Source: Novosphingobium sp. KCTC 2891 (lineage in GTDB: Bacteria > Pseudomonadota > Alphaproteobacteria > Sphingomonadales > Sphingomonadaceae). From it: a stretch of DNA of 64,000 bases. Below are positions 1 to 9,327 of this stretch, piece by piece. The DNA is taken from the NCBI RefSeq assembly GCF_025938155.1, contig NZ_JAPCZG010000010.1, positions 57,016-121,015 of the forward strand, read 5' to 3'. Made by a program: the position numbers and the translations under genes. Numbering within the stretch: the stretch's first letter is position 1; every line of letters starts with the position of its first letter. The notes beneath the pieces are model-generated. The model was not told where the DNA came from, made no database searches, and saw only the letters and a program-made list of their open reading frames with translations.

Positions 1-542
1 ATGCCTACGACTTGCTCACCGCAGAGGACGGCACCGGCTTCATTTACCTGCCGATCCTCAACTATGCCGATGGCAATCTCGATTTTCTCGAAGCCTTGCA
101 AGAGCGCGACGACTGCGTGAACTCGCTGTCGGACGGCGGGGCGCATTGCGGCACGATCTGCGACGCCGCCTCGCCCACATTCATGCTCCAGCACTGGGTG
201 CGCGACCGCCAGCGCGGCGCCCGCATCTCGCTGGAGACGGCGGTAAAGCGCCAGTGTCACGACACGGCGCGGCTTTATGGCCTCGACGATCGCGGTGTGC
301 TGCTCCCCGGTGCGCTGGCTGACATCAACGTGATCGACATGGAACGGCTCAAACTGGGCAAGCCATGGCTGGCGTTCGACCTTCCGGCGGGCGGCAAGCG
401 CCTGCTCCAGAAGGCCGAGGGCTATCTCTACACGATCAAGTCCGGCGAAGTGACGTTCCAGGACGGCGCGTGGACGGGCGCAGTGCCGGGCGGGCTGATC
501 CGTGGACCGCAGCGCGCCGAAGCTCTGGAGGCAGCAGAATGA
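1..542 (+). CDS. Amidohydrolase family 3 / N-acyl-D-amino-acid deacylase-like protein, C-terminal part
   Basis: This gene is cut by the window start; the readable frame begins at base 3 and runs about 179 codons to TGA at 540-542. The SDGGAHCGT motif followed by SPTFMLQHW is typical of the metal-binding core of D-aminoacylase-like amidohydrolases (family 3). The later GALADINVID stretch is the usual beta-sandwich closing of the fold. Family members hydrolyse amide bonds of N-acyl amino acids or cyclic amides; the substrate here is unknown. The stop overlaps the next start (ATGA), so the two genes are translationally coupled. Confidence 0.8.
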   Translation, partial: AYDLLTAEDGTGFIYLPILNYADGNLDFLEALQERDDCVNSLSDGGAHCGTICDAASPTFMLQHWVRDRQRGARISLETAVKRQCHDTARLYGLDDRGVLLPGALADINVIDMERLKLGKPWLAFDLPAGGKRLLQKAEGYLYTIKSGEVTFQDGAWTGAVPGGLIRGPQRAEALEAAE

Positions 543-1555
543 GTGGCATTCGCGCGATCAACCTCGGCGCACCGGCGTCGCTGGACAACCTGCACGTGGT
601 GGCCTTGCCCGCCCCGGGCGCGCCCGGACCCGGCGAGATCCGCGTACGCCTGCGCGCCTCGTCGCTCAATTTCCACGATTTCGCGGTGGTGACGGGCATG
701 ATCCCCGCTCCGGCCACGCGCATTCCGATGTCGGACGGCGCGGGCGAAGTCGTGGCCGTGGGCGACGGCGTGCGCGACTACATCGTGGGCGACGCGGTCG
801 TCTCGGTGTTCTTCCCGCTTTGGCCCGATGGCACGCCGCCGCCGCACGCCTTCGTCAACGTGCCGGGCGACAGCATCGACGGCTACGCGCGCGAAGAGGT
901 CGTGGCGCCGGCCGCGTGGTTCACCCGCGCGCCCAAGGGCTTCAGCCATGCCGAGGCAGCCACGCTGACTTGCGCCGGACTGACTGCGTGGCGTGCGCTG
1001 TTCGTTGACGGGGTGACCAAGCCCGGCTCGACCGTGCTGATCCAGGGCACCGGGGGCGTTTCGATCTTCGCGCTGCAATTCGCCAAGGCGGCCGGCGCGC
1101 GCGTCATCGCCACCAGTTCGTCGGACGAGAAGCTGGAACGGCTGCACGCAATGGGTGCGGACGAGCTGATCAACTATCGGCAGACCCCGGCTTGGGGCGC
1201 GAAAGCCGCCGAACTGACCGGCGGGCGCGGCGTCGACACGGTGGTGGAGATCGGCGGTGCGGGCACGCTCGAGCAGTCGATGGCGGCGGCAAGGATCGGC
1301 GGCCACATCGCCTTGATCGGCGTGCTGGCGGGCTTTGCCGGGCCGGTGAACACCGGGGTGCTGATGACCCGCAACTTGCGCGTGCAGGGCTTGACCGTTG
1401 GCGCGCGTGCGGACCAGCTGGCCATGATCGCCGGGATCGAGGCCAACGGGATCAAACCCGTGATCGACCGGCACTTCCCGCTCGATCAGCTGGGCGACGC
1501 CTTCCGCCATCAGGCGAGCGGCGCGCACTTCGGCAAGATCGTGGTCGATATCTGA
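539..1555 (+). CDS. Zinc-independent MDR-family oxidoreductase (quinone oxidoreductase-like)
   Basis: The protein has 338 residues. An N-terminal GroES-like domain is followed by a Rossmann domain with a glycine-rich nucleotide loop (QGTGGVSIFALQFAK), which implies NAD(P)H binding. The GHE zinc motif of classical alcohol dehydrogenases is replaced by SDGAGEV, which points to the zinc-independent quinone-reductase branch. I chose the ATG at 539 because it overlaps the upstream stop as ATGA and gives a normal MDR N-terminus; an in-frame start at 365 would lie inside the amidohydrolase gene. It probably reduces or oxidises an intermediate in the same pathway as the amidohydrolase. Confidence 0.85.
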   Translation: MSGIRAINLGAPASLDNLHVVALPAPGAPGPGEIRVRLRASSLNFHDFAVVTGMIPAPATRIPMSDGAGEVVAVGDGVRDYIVGDAVVSVFFPLWPDGTPPPHAFVNVPGDSIDGYAREEVVAPAAWFTRAPKGFSHAEAATLTCAGLTAWRALFVDGVTKPGSTVLIQGTGGVSIFALQFAKAAGARVIATSSSDEKLERLHAMGADELINYRQTPAWGAKAAELTGGRGVDTVVEIGGAGTLEQSMAAARIGGHIALIGVLAGFAGPVNTGVLMTRNLRVQGLTVGARADQLAMIAGIEANGIKPVIDRHFPLDQLGDAFRHQASGAHFGKIVVDI

Positions 1556-1556
1556 G

Positions 1557-1593
1557 CAGGCATGCGGGCCGGATGAACCGGCCCGCATGCCTG
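1557..1593. terminator. Bidirectional hairpin between convergent genes
   Basis: A perfect inverted repeat with 16-bp arms (1557-1572 and 1578-1593) and a 5-base loop sits between the converging MDR gene and chemoreceptor gene. There is no long T-run on either side, so termination strength is uncertain, but the position fits a shared terminator. Confidence 0.6.
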
Positions 1594-1609
1594 TTGGATC
1601 AAGGCCAGC

Positions 1610-3040
1610 TCAGGCCGCGCGGCGCAAACGGCGACGGCTGGCGCGCTGCTGTTCGCCCAGATCGAAGCGGTCGACCAGTTCGGCCATCCGGTCAGCCTGG
1701 CCCGCCAGGTTGCGCGCGGCTGCGGTCGCTTCCTCGACCATGGCGGCATTCTGCTGGGTCATCATGTCCAGTTCGCGCACCGTCTCTCGGATCTGCCCGA
1801 TGTTGGTCGCCTGTCCGCGCGCCGAAGCGGCGATGCTGCTGGCAAGTTCGGCGATCTCGCCCACGCGGCTGACGATACGGCCAAACGTCTCGCCGGTCTG
1901 GCCGACGATGGCGACGCCGCGATCGACCTGCGCCGAGCTTTCACCGATGAGCTTCTTGATATCGAGCGCGGCCTCGGCCGAGCGCTGGGCGAGCGCGCGC
2001 ACTTCATTGGCGACGACCGCGAAGCCGCGACCGGCATCGCCGGCACGGGCCGCCTCGACCCCGGCGTTCAGCGCCAGCAGATTGGTCTGGAAGGCGATGC
2101 CATCGATCACCGCGATGATCTTGCCGATTTCCTGCGCGGAGCGCTGGATGTCGGTCATCGCCTGCACGGCCTCACCCACCACGGCGCCGCCTTCGCGCGC
2201 ATCGCCGTGCGCCTGGCGGACCGATTCGTGCATGTGCTCGGCATCGTCGGCGGTGTTGCGGACGCTGCCGGCAAGCGAGGTCATCGCCGCCGAGGCTTCC
2301 TCCAGCGAAGCCGCCTGCTGTTCGGTACGGCGAGCAAGATCGTCCGAGGCCTGGCGGATCTCCTGCGCGCCCGTGTCGACGCTGGTGGAAGTTTCGGCCA
2401 CGTCCGAAAGCGCGGCGCTGACCTGCCCGCGCATTGTCTCGAAATCATTCTGAATCGAGGCGAATTCCTTGGGAAGCCCGGAGAGTTCAGACGTGAAGTC
2501 GCCGGCCGTCAGCTTCTGCAGCGCGCCACCCACCTGGTCGATCACTTCGACGCGCGAGGCCTCTTCCATCTCGAAATAGGTCGAGAGCGCGATGGTCATG
2601 TCGAGCAGCGCCATCTTGATAACCGTGCCAGCGACGCGCGCCTTGCCGCTTCCCAGACCGAGGCCCGAGCCGAGCAACCCGACCAGGACTTCGTCGAGCA
2701 CGCTGGCATAGGCGCCGATATACCATTCCGGCGAGAGACCGATGCGAGCGTGGACCCGCCCGATGGTGCGCGCGCTGTCGAGATAGGTTCCGTCAGGCTG
2801 CCCCCGGAACATGGTCTGCCAGTGCTCGACCTGCTTCTCACGCGCGTGGGTCATCACGCTGCGCGAGGAGAAGAACGTAGCCGTTTCAGGCGTCGCTGCG
2901 ATCTTTTCATATAGCCGGTCGAGCGCGCCGGGGGCGTGCTTGGTCATCGCTCGCGCGATCCGGCCGAAGCGCGCATAGTCGCGCTCGTCGATGTTGAAGA
3001 AGCGCAGGGTGTGGTCGACGCTGGAATTTTCGGCGGTCAT
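1610..3040 (-). CDS. Globin-coupled methyl-accepting chemotaxis protein (HemAT-like)
   Basis: The protein has 476 residues and no membrane segment. Residues 1 to about 160 form a protoglobin sensor domain: GRVHARIGL followed by WYIGAY matches the heme-proximal helix of HemAT, with His97 as the likely heme ligand. The rest is a chemoreceptor signalling domain with the conserved hairpin tip ([20 protein letters not shown]). It most likely binds O2 or another diatomic gas in the cytoplasm and signals to CheA and CheW. No che or flagellar genes are nearby, so it is an orphan receptor here. The C-terminus is arginine-rich. Confidence 0.9.
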   Translation of the reverse strand: MTAENSSVDHTLRFFNIDERDYARFGRIARAMTKHAPGALDRLYEKIAATPETATFFSSRSVMTHAREKQVEHWQTMFRGQPDGTYLDSARTIGRVHARIGLSPEWYIGAYASVLDEVLVGLLGSGLGLGSGKARVAGTVIKMALLDMTIALSTYFEMEEASRVEVIDQVGGALQKLTAGDFTSELSGLPKEFASIQNDFETMRGQVSAALSDVAETSTSVDTGAQEIRQASDDLARRTEQQAASLEEASAAMTSLAGSVRNTADDAEHMHESVRQAHGDAREGGAVVGEAVQAMTDIQRSAQEIGKIIAVIDGIAFQTNLLALNAGVEAARAGDAGRGFAVVANEVRALAQRSAEAALDIKKLIGESSAQVDRGVAIVGQTGETFGRIVSRVGEIAELASSIAASARGQATNIGQIRETVRELDMMTQQNAAMVEEATAAARNLAGQADRMAELVDRFDLGEQQRASRRRLRRAA

Positions 3041-3163
3041 GTCAGCAGTCCTGTTGCAGCAGGAGGCGACGTTACCGAGACGCGATCAAAACCGTTTCAA
3101 TTCGGGATACGCATAAATACGACAGTATTCAGCCGATTAACCGATCAATTAAGCGCAAGACGA

Positions 3164-3189
3164 GGGAAGGACGGACAGCCGCCCTTCCC
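3164..3189 (-). terminator. Probable dnaN terminator hairpin
   Basis: Eleven-base arms (3164-3174 and 3179-3189, one G-T pair) lie a few bases past the dnaN stop codon on the minus strand. A modest T-containing stretch follows on that strand. Position and strength fit an intrinsic terminator. Confidence 0.55.
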
Positions 3190-3197
3190 CGCGCCGA

Positions 3198-4316
3198 TCA
3201 GACCCGCATCGGCATCAGAACGTAAAGCGCTGGTGACTTGTCGTCCTTGCGGATCAGCGTGGGTGCGCCGGCGTCCGCGAGGTGCAGTTCAACCGTGTCG
3301 CCATCGATCTGGCTGAGGATGTCCTTGAGATAATTGGCGTTGAAGCCAATCTCGAAGCCCGGTGCCGTATAGTCCGCCGGCAGTTCTTCGGCAGCGGTGC
3401 CGTTGTCCGGGCTGGTGACGGACAATGTGACGCGGTCGGTTTCGAGCGCCATCTTGACCGCACGGGTCTTTTCGGTGGCGATCGTGGCAACGCGGTCCAC
3501 GCCTTCGAAGAACGAGCGCGGATCGAGCTTGAGCAGCTTGTCATTCCCGGTGGGGATCACGCGGCTGTAGTCCGGGAACGTGCCGTCGATCAGCTTGCTG
3601 GTCAGCACCACGCCGTGCTCGCCGCCCAGCGTGAAGCGCACCTTGCTGGCGGAAAGGTCGATCAGCACCGCCGTATCAAGCACTTCTTCGAGCAGCTTGC
3701 GCAGCTCGCCCACGCATTTGCGCGGCACGATCACATCCGGCATGCCCTCGGCCCCGTCTGGACGTGCCAGCGTGTAGCGAGCGAGGCGATGACCATCGGT
3801 GGCAGCAGCCTTCAGCACGTCGTCGGCGACGTGGAAGAAGATGCCGTTGAGGTAGTAACGGGTTTCCTCAGTGCTGATCGCGAAGCGCGTGCGGTCGATC
3901 AGTTCGGCCAGCGTGCGCGCCGGAAGTTCGAAGCTGGTGGGCAGGTCGCCCTCGACGATCACCGGGAAATCGTCACGCGGGAGCGTCGGCAGCTGGAAAC
4001 GGCTGCGCCCGGCCTTCACCACCATGCGATTGTCGACGGTTTCGAGGCTGACCTGCGATCCGTCGGGCAGCTTGCGCGCGATGTCGAACAGCAGATGCGC
4101 CGAGACGGTGATCGCGCCCGGCCCCTCGACCGAAACGGCGGGCATCGACTCGATGATCTGGAGATCAAGGTCGGTGGCCATCAGCCGCACCGTGTTGTCG
4201 GGCGAAGCCTCGATCAGCACGTTGGAAAGAATGGGAATGGTGTTGCGCCGTTCGACCACCGATTGGACGTGGGACAGGCAGCGCAGCAGGGTCGCGCGTT
4301 CGATCGTCGCCTTCAT
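3198..4316 (-). CDS. dnaN: DNA polymerase III beta subunit (sliding clamp)
   Basis: The protein has 372 residues, the usual length for the clamp. It begins MKATIERATLL, then LSHVQSVVERRNTIPILSN, the well-known DnaN N-terminus, and ends with VLMPMRV. Three clamp domains span the length. It forms the ring that tethers the replicative polymerase to DNA. I start at the ATG at 4316; the frame stays open eleven codons upstream but that extension is not family-like. The gene stands alone: dnaA, recF and gyrB are not adjacent, as is usual in sphingomonads and many other alphaproteobacteria. Confidence 0.97.
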   Translation of the reverse strand: MKATIERATLLRCLSHVQSVVERRNTIPILSNVLIEASPDNTVRLMATDLDLQIIESMPAVSVEGPGAITVSAHLLFDIARKLPDGSQVSLETVDNRMVVKAGRSRFQLPTLPRDDFPVIVEGDLPTSFELPARTLAELIDRTRFAISTEETRYYLNGIFFHVADDVLKAAATDGHRLARYTLARPDGAEGMPDVIVPRKCVGELRKLLEEVLDTAVLIDLSASKVRFTLGGEHGVVLTSKLIDGTFPDYSRVIPTGNDKLLKLDPRSFFEGVDRVATIATEKTRAVKMALETDRVTLSVTSPDNGTAAEELPADYTAPGFEIGFNANYLKDILSQIDGDTVELHLADAGAPTLIRKDDKSPALYVLMPMRV

Positions 4317-4528
4317 TCTCGTCTCGATCCCCCCGGCAGGCTTCCACAAGGAAGGCAGGCCGTGTCAGCGGTCGTTTCGCGCGGAATCGCGCAAAACATG
4401 GTTGCGGTTCGGACCATCTTCCTTACCCGGTGCGGCAAGGGCTTCAAGCGCTTGCCGCCCTCATCCACGCGAAGCTGTGCATAAATTGCCGGAAGTGCGC
4501 TCGAAACGGCGATTCCCAACCCAAATTC

Positions 4529-5065
4529 TCAATCCATCCGGCGCAGCGCTTCGAACATGTTGGCTGTGGCCGAGATCCACGCGGTGACGAGCCGCCAGCC
4601 ATCGGGCGTGACTTTGGCGGGATCGTGCCCGGCATCGCGCAGGGCTGCGGAGACGCGGTTCAGGTCGCCCTGCGTCACCTTCTCGGCGGGATTGTTGGCC
4701 TTGCCCGGCCCAATATCCAGCGCATCGTCGATCAGCCCGGCGGCAATGCCCTGTTCGCCCAGCCGGGCATCGAGCACGTCACGGCCCATCCGGCCCAGCG
4801 TGTAGTCGAAATAGGCGTCCCGCTGCTTGTCATCGAGGAACTGGTCGCGGCCGCAGGCATCGACCACCGCGCGCAGTTCATCCAGCACCGGGCGGCCGCG
4901 TTCGGGATCCTGGCTGACGATCACGTCGGCCACGCGCGCATCGAGGCCGTGCGGCGCGTTCATCACCGCGCAGGCCAGCGCCTCTGGCGGGCGGGCATGG
5001 GCAACCGCCGCGCCGGCGACGAGCGCCCACGCCAACAACAGCCCCCTGCCCGCCCTCCGGGTCAC
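4529..5065 (-). CDS. Exported protein of unknown function
   Basis: The protein has 178 residues. An N-terminal signal peptide is clear: MTRRAGRG, a hydrophobic stretch LLLAWALVAGAAVA, then AHA. The mature part is mostly helical and charged, with two cysteines and no motif I recognise. The start overlaps the fabG stop by 4 bases (ATGA), so it is probably the last gene of a fabD-fabG unit. Its link to fatty acid synthesis rests on position only. Confidence 0.7.
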   Translation of the reverse strand: MTRRAGRGLLLAWALVAGAAVAHARPPEALACAVMNAPHGLDARVADVIVSQDPERGRPVLDELRAVVDACGRDQFLDDKQRDAYFDYTLGRMGRDVLDARLGEQGIAAGLIDDALDIGPGKANNPAEKVTQGDLNRVSAALRDAGHDPAKVTPDGWRLVTAWISATANMFEALRRMD

Positions 5066-5826
5066 GAAAGCATCGCCATGCCGCCGTTGACGTGCAGCGT
5101 CTGGCCGGTGACGTAGCCTGCTTCCTTGCTGGCGAGATAGGCCACCGCCGCGCCGATATCACTGCCTTCACCCATGCGGCCCATCGGGATGCGGGCGTTC
5201 AGCGCGTCCTTCTGCGCATCGGGCAGCACGTCGGTCATCGCGGTGCGGATGAAGCCCGGTGCCACGCAATTGACGGTGATGTTGCGGCTGGCGAGTTCCT
5301 GCCCCAGCGACTTCGACATGCCGACAAGGCCGGCCTTGGCCGCGGCATAGTTGACCTGCCCCGGATTGCCGGTCGCGCCCACCACGCTGGTGATGCTCAC
5401 GATGCGGCCGAAGCGCGCCTTCATCATCGGCTTGGCAGCGGCGCGCATCAGGCGGAACGCGGCTTCGAGATTGACGCGGATCACCGCGTCCCATTCCTCG
5501 TCCTTCATCCGCATGGCCAGATTGTCGCGCGTGATGCCGGCGTTGTTCACCAGGATGTCGATCTTGCCCAGCGTGTCGATCGCGGCGGGGACGAGATGCT
5601 CCACCTGCTCGGTGTTCGACAGGTCGCAGGTGATCTCGACATGGTCGTGACCATAGGCGTCGTTCAGTTCCTCGCGGAAGGAGCGCAGCTTGGCCGGGTT
5701 CGTGCCGGACAGCGCGAGCCGCGCGCCCTGCTGCGCGAGCGCATGGCAGATCGCCGAGCCGATGCCGCCGGCGGCACCGGTGACGAGGGCGGTCATGCCG
5801 GTGAGGTCGAAGAGGCGGTTTTCCAT
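5062..5826 (-). CDS. fabG: 3-oxoacyl-[acyl-carrier-protein] reductase
   Basis: The protein has 254 residues and is a classical short-chain dehydrogenase. It shows the TGAAGGIG cofactor loop at 17-24, NNAG at 94-97, the catalytic triad Ser147, Tyr160 and Lys164 with the family spacing, and the FabG ending GQTLHVNGGMAM. It reduces beta-ketoacyl-ACP with NADPH in fatty acid elongation. It follows fabD by only 4 bases on the same strand, which supports the FabG assignment over a generic dehydrogenase. Confidence 0.93.
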   Translation of the reverse strand: MENRLFDLTGMTALVTGAAGGIGSAICHALAQQGARLALSGTNPAKLRSFREELNDAYGHDHVEITCDLSNTEQVEHLVPAAIDTLGKIDILVNNAGITRDNLAMRMKDEEWDAVIRVNLEAAFRLMRAAAKPMMKARFGRIVSITSVVGATGNPGQVNYAAAKAGLVGMSKSLGQELASRNITVNCVAPGFIRTAMTDVLPDAQKDALNARIPMGRMGEGSDIGAAVAYLASKEAGYVTGQTLHVNGGMAMLS

Positions 5827-5830
5827 GGCT

Positions 5831-6766
5831 TCAGAGTTCCTTGGCGAGGGCTTCGATGTCGGCCATGCCGACCACGCTGGTGATCGAGACGTCGGCCACG
5901 GTGCGGCCGATCATCGGGCCGAGCACCTTGCCGCCCAGTTCGATGAACTGCTCGGTCCCGGCTGCCGTCATCGCGATCACGCTTTCGCGCCAGCGCACGC
6001 GGCCGGTAACCTGTTCGACGAGCAGGCGCTTCACCTCCACCGGGTCGGTCACGATCGCGGCGGTGACGTTGGCGAACAGCGCGATGCGCAGCGCGCCCGG
6101 CGGGGTCTTTTCAAAGGCTTCGGCCATCGCGTCTGCCGCCGGCTGCATCAGCGGGCAGTGGAACGGCGCGGAGACGGGCAGCAGCACGCCGCGCTTGATG
6201 CCGTGTTCCTTGACCAGTGCCACTGCGCGCTCGATCGCGGCCTTGTGGCCCGAGAGGACGACCTGCGTGGGATCGTTGTTGTTGGCGACGGTGCAGACCT
6301 CGCCTTCGGCCGCGGCTTCGGCCAGCGCGGTCGCGCGCTCAAGGTCGGCGCCGAGCAGCGCGCACATCGCGCCCACGCCCACCGGGACTGCCGCCTGCAT
6401 CGATTGCCCGCGCAGCTTGAGCAGGCGCGCCGTGTCGGCAAGGCTGAAAGCGCCGGCAGCGCAGAGCGCGGTATATTCACCGAGGCTGTGGCCGGCGACG
6501 AAATCGGCCTTGTCGGCCAGCTGGATGCCGCCTTCCTTTTCCAGCACGCGCAGCACGGCGATGGCGTTGGCCATGATCGCGGGCTGGGCGTTCTCGGTCA
6601 GGGTCAGCACATCTTCCGGACCGTCCTTCATGATCTGGAACAGCTTCTGGCCGAGCGCGTCGTCCACTTCCTGGAATACTTCGCGCGCAGCGGCGCTGGT
6701 TTCAGCCAGTTCGACGCCCATGCCGACCTTCTGGCTGCCCTGGCCCGGAAAAACGAAAGCTCTCAT
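5831..6766 (-). CDS. fabD: Malonyl-CoA:ACP transacylase
   Basis: The protein has 311 residues. It begins with FVFPGQGSQ, carries the nucleophile motif GHSLGEYTA with Ser94, and has the partner histidine His203 in SAPFHCPLM, all diagnostic of FabD. It loads malonate from CoA onto acyl carrier protein for fatty acid synthesis. It is the first gene of the unit fabD-fabG-exported protein. acpP and fabF are not next to it. Confidence 0.95.
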   Translation of the reverse strand: MRAFVFPGQGSQKVGMGVELAETSAAAREVFQEVDDALGQKLFQIMKDGPEDVLTLTENAQPAIMANAIAVLRVLEKEGGIQLADKADFVAGHSLGEYTALCAAGAFSLADTARLLKLRGQSMQAAVPVGVGAMCALLGADLERATALAEAAAEGEVCTVANNNDPTQVVLSGHKAAIERAVALVKEHGIKRGVLLPVSAPFHCPLMQPAADAMAEAFEKTPPGALRIALFANVTAAIVTDPVEVKRLLVEQVTGRVRWRESVIAMTAAGTEQFIELGGKVLGPMIGRTVADVSITSVVGMADIEALAKEL

Positions 6767-6800
6767 ATCCTAGCTCCTTTGGGCGCGCGCCCTATTGCCG

Positions 6801-7628
6801 TCACGCGCACGGGGCAAGTCCGAACGGGACGATCCTGTTGTCGATATCATGGCCGATGTCCGCCCGCCCAAGCCATGAAAGGCCGGCCTTGGCGCACCAG
6901 TGGCGCGCCATGTCCTCCGGCTCTGCGCCGAAGGGGCGGTCGTTGACGGGAATGTCGCTGACCCGTCCGAGCCGCAGCCCCGCCGCGCCTTGCGCCGCGA
7001 GCGCATGGGCAACGTGAAACAGCAGGCGGTCGACCGCGTAGTGGTATTCGGCCACTTCCTCCACCATCACGACGTGTCCCGCCAGATCGGGCATGAGCGG
7101 CGTGCCCGACAGCATGGCGAGCGTCATCAGGTTGAAAGCGGCGGCCGGGATGCGGCCATCAAGTGAGGGCTCCTCGCCTGTCCGGTCGCCGCCAAGCCAG
7201 CCCAGCGTGCGCCGCACCGCCGCTTCGCCGCTGGTCCGGCGGATGTCGGTGGGCATCGGCGCGTGGACCTGCCGGCCGATGCCTGCGAGATACAGCGCGC
7301 CCAGCAGCGTCCCGCCATCGGAATAACCGAGATAGGTCTTGCCGCGCGCCGCCTCGCCCAGCCGGGGCAGCGCATCGGCAGCAATGCGGTTGGCGCCGTA
7401 GCCGCCGCGCACGAACCACACCGCATCGAACGCGGGATCGTTGGCACATTCCAGGAAGGCAGCGAGCCTGGCCTCGTCCGGCCCGGCGAAATGGCCGTGG
7501 ACCGCAAAGCACTGGTCATGGAAATCGAGCGCGATGTCGGGAAATTCGGTGGCCGCCAGTTGCACCACGCGCGCGGCGTCCTCGCGGGTGAACGGGGTGG
7601 AGGGGGCGCAGATGGCGACACGCATCAT
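6801..7628 (-). CDS. LD-carboxypeptidase, peptidase S66 family
   Basis: The protein has 275 residues. The nucleophile motif GYSDGG (Ser103) is preceded by VRGGYG, and the C-terminus carries GHDIDNRIVPFG, whose His would complete the Ser-Glu-His set of S66 enzymes such as LdcA. These cytoplasmic enzymes remove the terminal D-Ala from murein tetrapeptides during peptidoglycan recycling; some relatives act on microcin or siderophore-like amides. A second in-frame ATG lies one codon in. It is divergent from a Mur ligase, which supports a role in recycling. Confidence 0.85.
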   Translation of the reverse strand: MMRVAICAPSTPFTREDAARVVQLAATEFPDIALDFHDQCFAVHGHFAGPDEARLAAFLECANDPAFDAVWFVRGGYGANRIAADALPRLGEAARGKTYLGYSDGGTLLGALYLAGIGRQVHAPMPTDIRRTSGEAAVRRTLGWLGGDRTGEEPSLDGRIPAAAFNLMTLAMLSGTPLMPDLAGHVVMVEEVAEYHYAVDRLLFHVAHALAAQGAAGLRLGRVSDIPVNDRPFGAEPEDMARHWCAKAGLSWLGRADIGHDIDNRIVPFGLAPCA

Positions 7629-7767
7629 ATTCCCCTCCTAGCCACTTTCGTCATGCGGGCGAAGGCCGGAAATCCATTCGGCCACCCGCCCCGGCCATCC
7701 GATGGAATTCAAAGCCGGCCCGAATGACGTGTTGAGTTGCGGCCGAACCGCGCATAGCGACGCAAGG

Positions 7768-9198
7768 ATGACCGCCGAAACTTCCGCAACGCCCGCCTCG
7801 CTCACCTCCCACCCGTGGTTCTTCTGCGGCATCGGCGGATCGGGAATGCTGCCGCTGGCGCTGATCCTGAAGGGTCAGGGGGCGCGGGTGGCCGGGTCGG
7901 ACCGCAGCCGCGACCAGGGGCGCACGCCCGAAAAGTTCGCCTGGCTGGAAAGCCTGGGCTTCACGCTGTTCCCGCAGGACGGCAGCGGCGTGACATCGGC
8001 CGACCAGGTGCTCGTCGCCTCGGCCGCAGTGGAGGACACCGTGCCCGAGATGGTGCGCGCACGCGAACTGGGCTGCGCGCGAATGAGCCGCGCCGAGCTT
8101 CTGGCCCGCCTGTTCAACGCGGCGCGCACCGGCATCGCGGTGGGCGGCACCAGCGGCAAGTCGACGGTCACCGGAATGATCGGCTGGATCATGACCGAGG
8201 CGGGCCGCGACCCCACGATCATGAACGGCGCGGTGATGAAGAACTTCGCCTCGCCCGATGCGCCCTTCGCCTCCGCCCGCGTGGGACAGGGCGATCTGTT
8301 CGTGTCGGAAGTGGACGAGAGCGACGGCTCCATCGCACTCTACACGCCTTCGGTCGCGGTGCTCAACAACGTCAGCCTCGATCACAAGAGCCTTGAGGAA
8401 CTGCGCGATCTGTTTGGCGATTTCCTCGCCCGCGCCGCCGTGGGCGTGGTCAACGCCGACGATCCGGAAAGCATGGCACTGCTGCCGCGCGCCCATGCCT
8501 CGCTCACGTTCGGTTTCGCGCCCGGCGCGCAAGTGTCGGTCGATCCGGGCAGCGTGGTCGAAGGCCCGACCGGGATCGCCGCCACCGTGCTGGACCGCCG
8601 CGACGGTTCGGCCCACGCGCTGGCGCTGCGCGTGCCGGGGCGGCACAACCTCGCCAACGCGCTGGCCGCCATCGCCGCAGCCAGTGCGGCGGGTGTCACA
8701 GTGGCCGACGCAGTGGCCGCACTGGGCACGTTCGCCGGCCTCGCCCGCCGCTTCGACATCCTCGGCACCAGTCCGTCGGGCGTGACGGTGATCGACGATT
8801 TCGGCCATAACCCGGAAAAGGTGGCGGCCACGCTGGCCACGCTCAAGGCGCATCCGGGCCGCGTGATCGCGTTCTTCCAGCCCCACGGTTATGGCCCCTT
8901 GCGCCAGATGGGCGCTGAACTGGCCGAAGTGCTGGCGACCCGGCTGGGCCAGGACGACGTGACGATCCTGTGCGATCCGGTCTATTTCGGCGGCACGGTC
9001 GATCGCTCGGTCGGCAGCGAGCGTATCGCCGCCCTGATCGCGCAGCATGGCGGCCATGCGGAATACGTGCCCGACCGCGCCGATTGCGGACGCCGGATCG
9101 CGGCGCTGGCCCACCCTGGCGACCGGGTGGTGATCATGGGCGCGCGCGACGACACCCTTTCGATTTTCGCTCGGGAGCTGCTTTCCAGCATGGCCTGA
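7768..9198 (+). CDS. Mur ligase family protein (MurC/Mpl-like) with atypical ATP loop
   Basis: From the ATG at 7768 the protein has 476 residues; an ATG at 7702 would add 22 residues, and neither start has a clear ribosome site. The N-terminal Rossmann part reads GIGGSGM and AGSDRS as in MurC and Mpl. The ATP loop is GGTSGKST, with Ser where MurC and Mpl have GTHGKT. NNVSLDH and GRHNLANALAA follow as in the central and C-terminal Mur domains. It probably joins a peptide or amino acid to UDP-MurNAc. The divergent LD-carboxypeptidase favours a recycling (Mpl-like) role over de novo MurC. Confidence 0.75.
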   Translation: MTAETSATPASLTSHPWFFCGIGGSGMLPLALILKGQGARVAGSDRSRDQGRTPEKFAWLESLGFTLFPQDGSGVTSADQVLVASAAVEDTVPEMVRARELGCARMSRAELLARLFNAARTGIAVGGTSGKSTVTGMIGWIMTEAGRDPTIMNGAVMKNFASPDAPFASARVGQGDLFVSEVDESDGSIALYTPSVAVLNNVSLDHKSLEELRDLFGDFLARAAVGVVNADDPESMALLPRAHASLTFGFAPGAQVSVDPGSVVEGPTGIAATVLDRRDGSAHALALRVPGRHNLANALAAIAAASAAGVTVADAVAALGTFAGLARRFDILGTSPSGVTVIDDFGHNPEKVAATLATLKAHPGRVIAFFQPHGYGPLRQMGAELAEVLATRLGQDDVTILCDPVYFGGTVDRSVGSERIAALIAQHGGHAEYVPDRADCGRRIAALAHPGDRVVIMGARDDTLSIFARELLSSMA

Positions 9199-9327
9199 AT
9201 GCCATGAAATCATGCGGATGGCTGGTTAACCGCGTGCCGCCGCCGACGTGCGAAATCTTCCCCAATCACACCGGCCTGAGTTGCCGACTAGAGCCACCCC
9301 GTTCCAACATCAGGATACGGGGCCGAC

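Noticed and set aside
7651..9213. Minus-strand open frame of 520 codons antisense to the Mur ligase
   Set aside because: The plus-strand protein has Mur ligase motifs in order; the antisense product has none.
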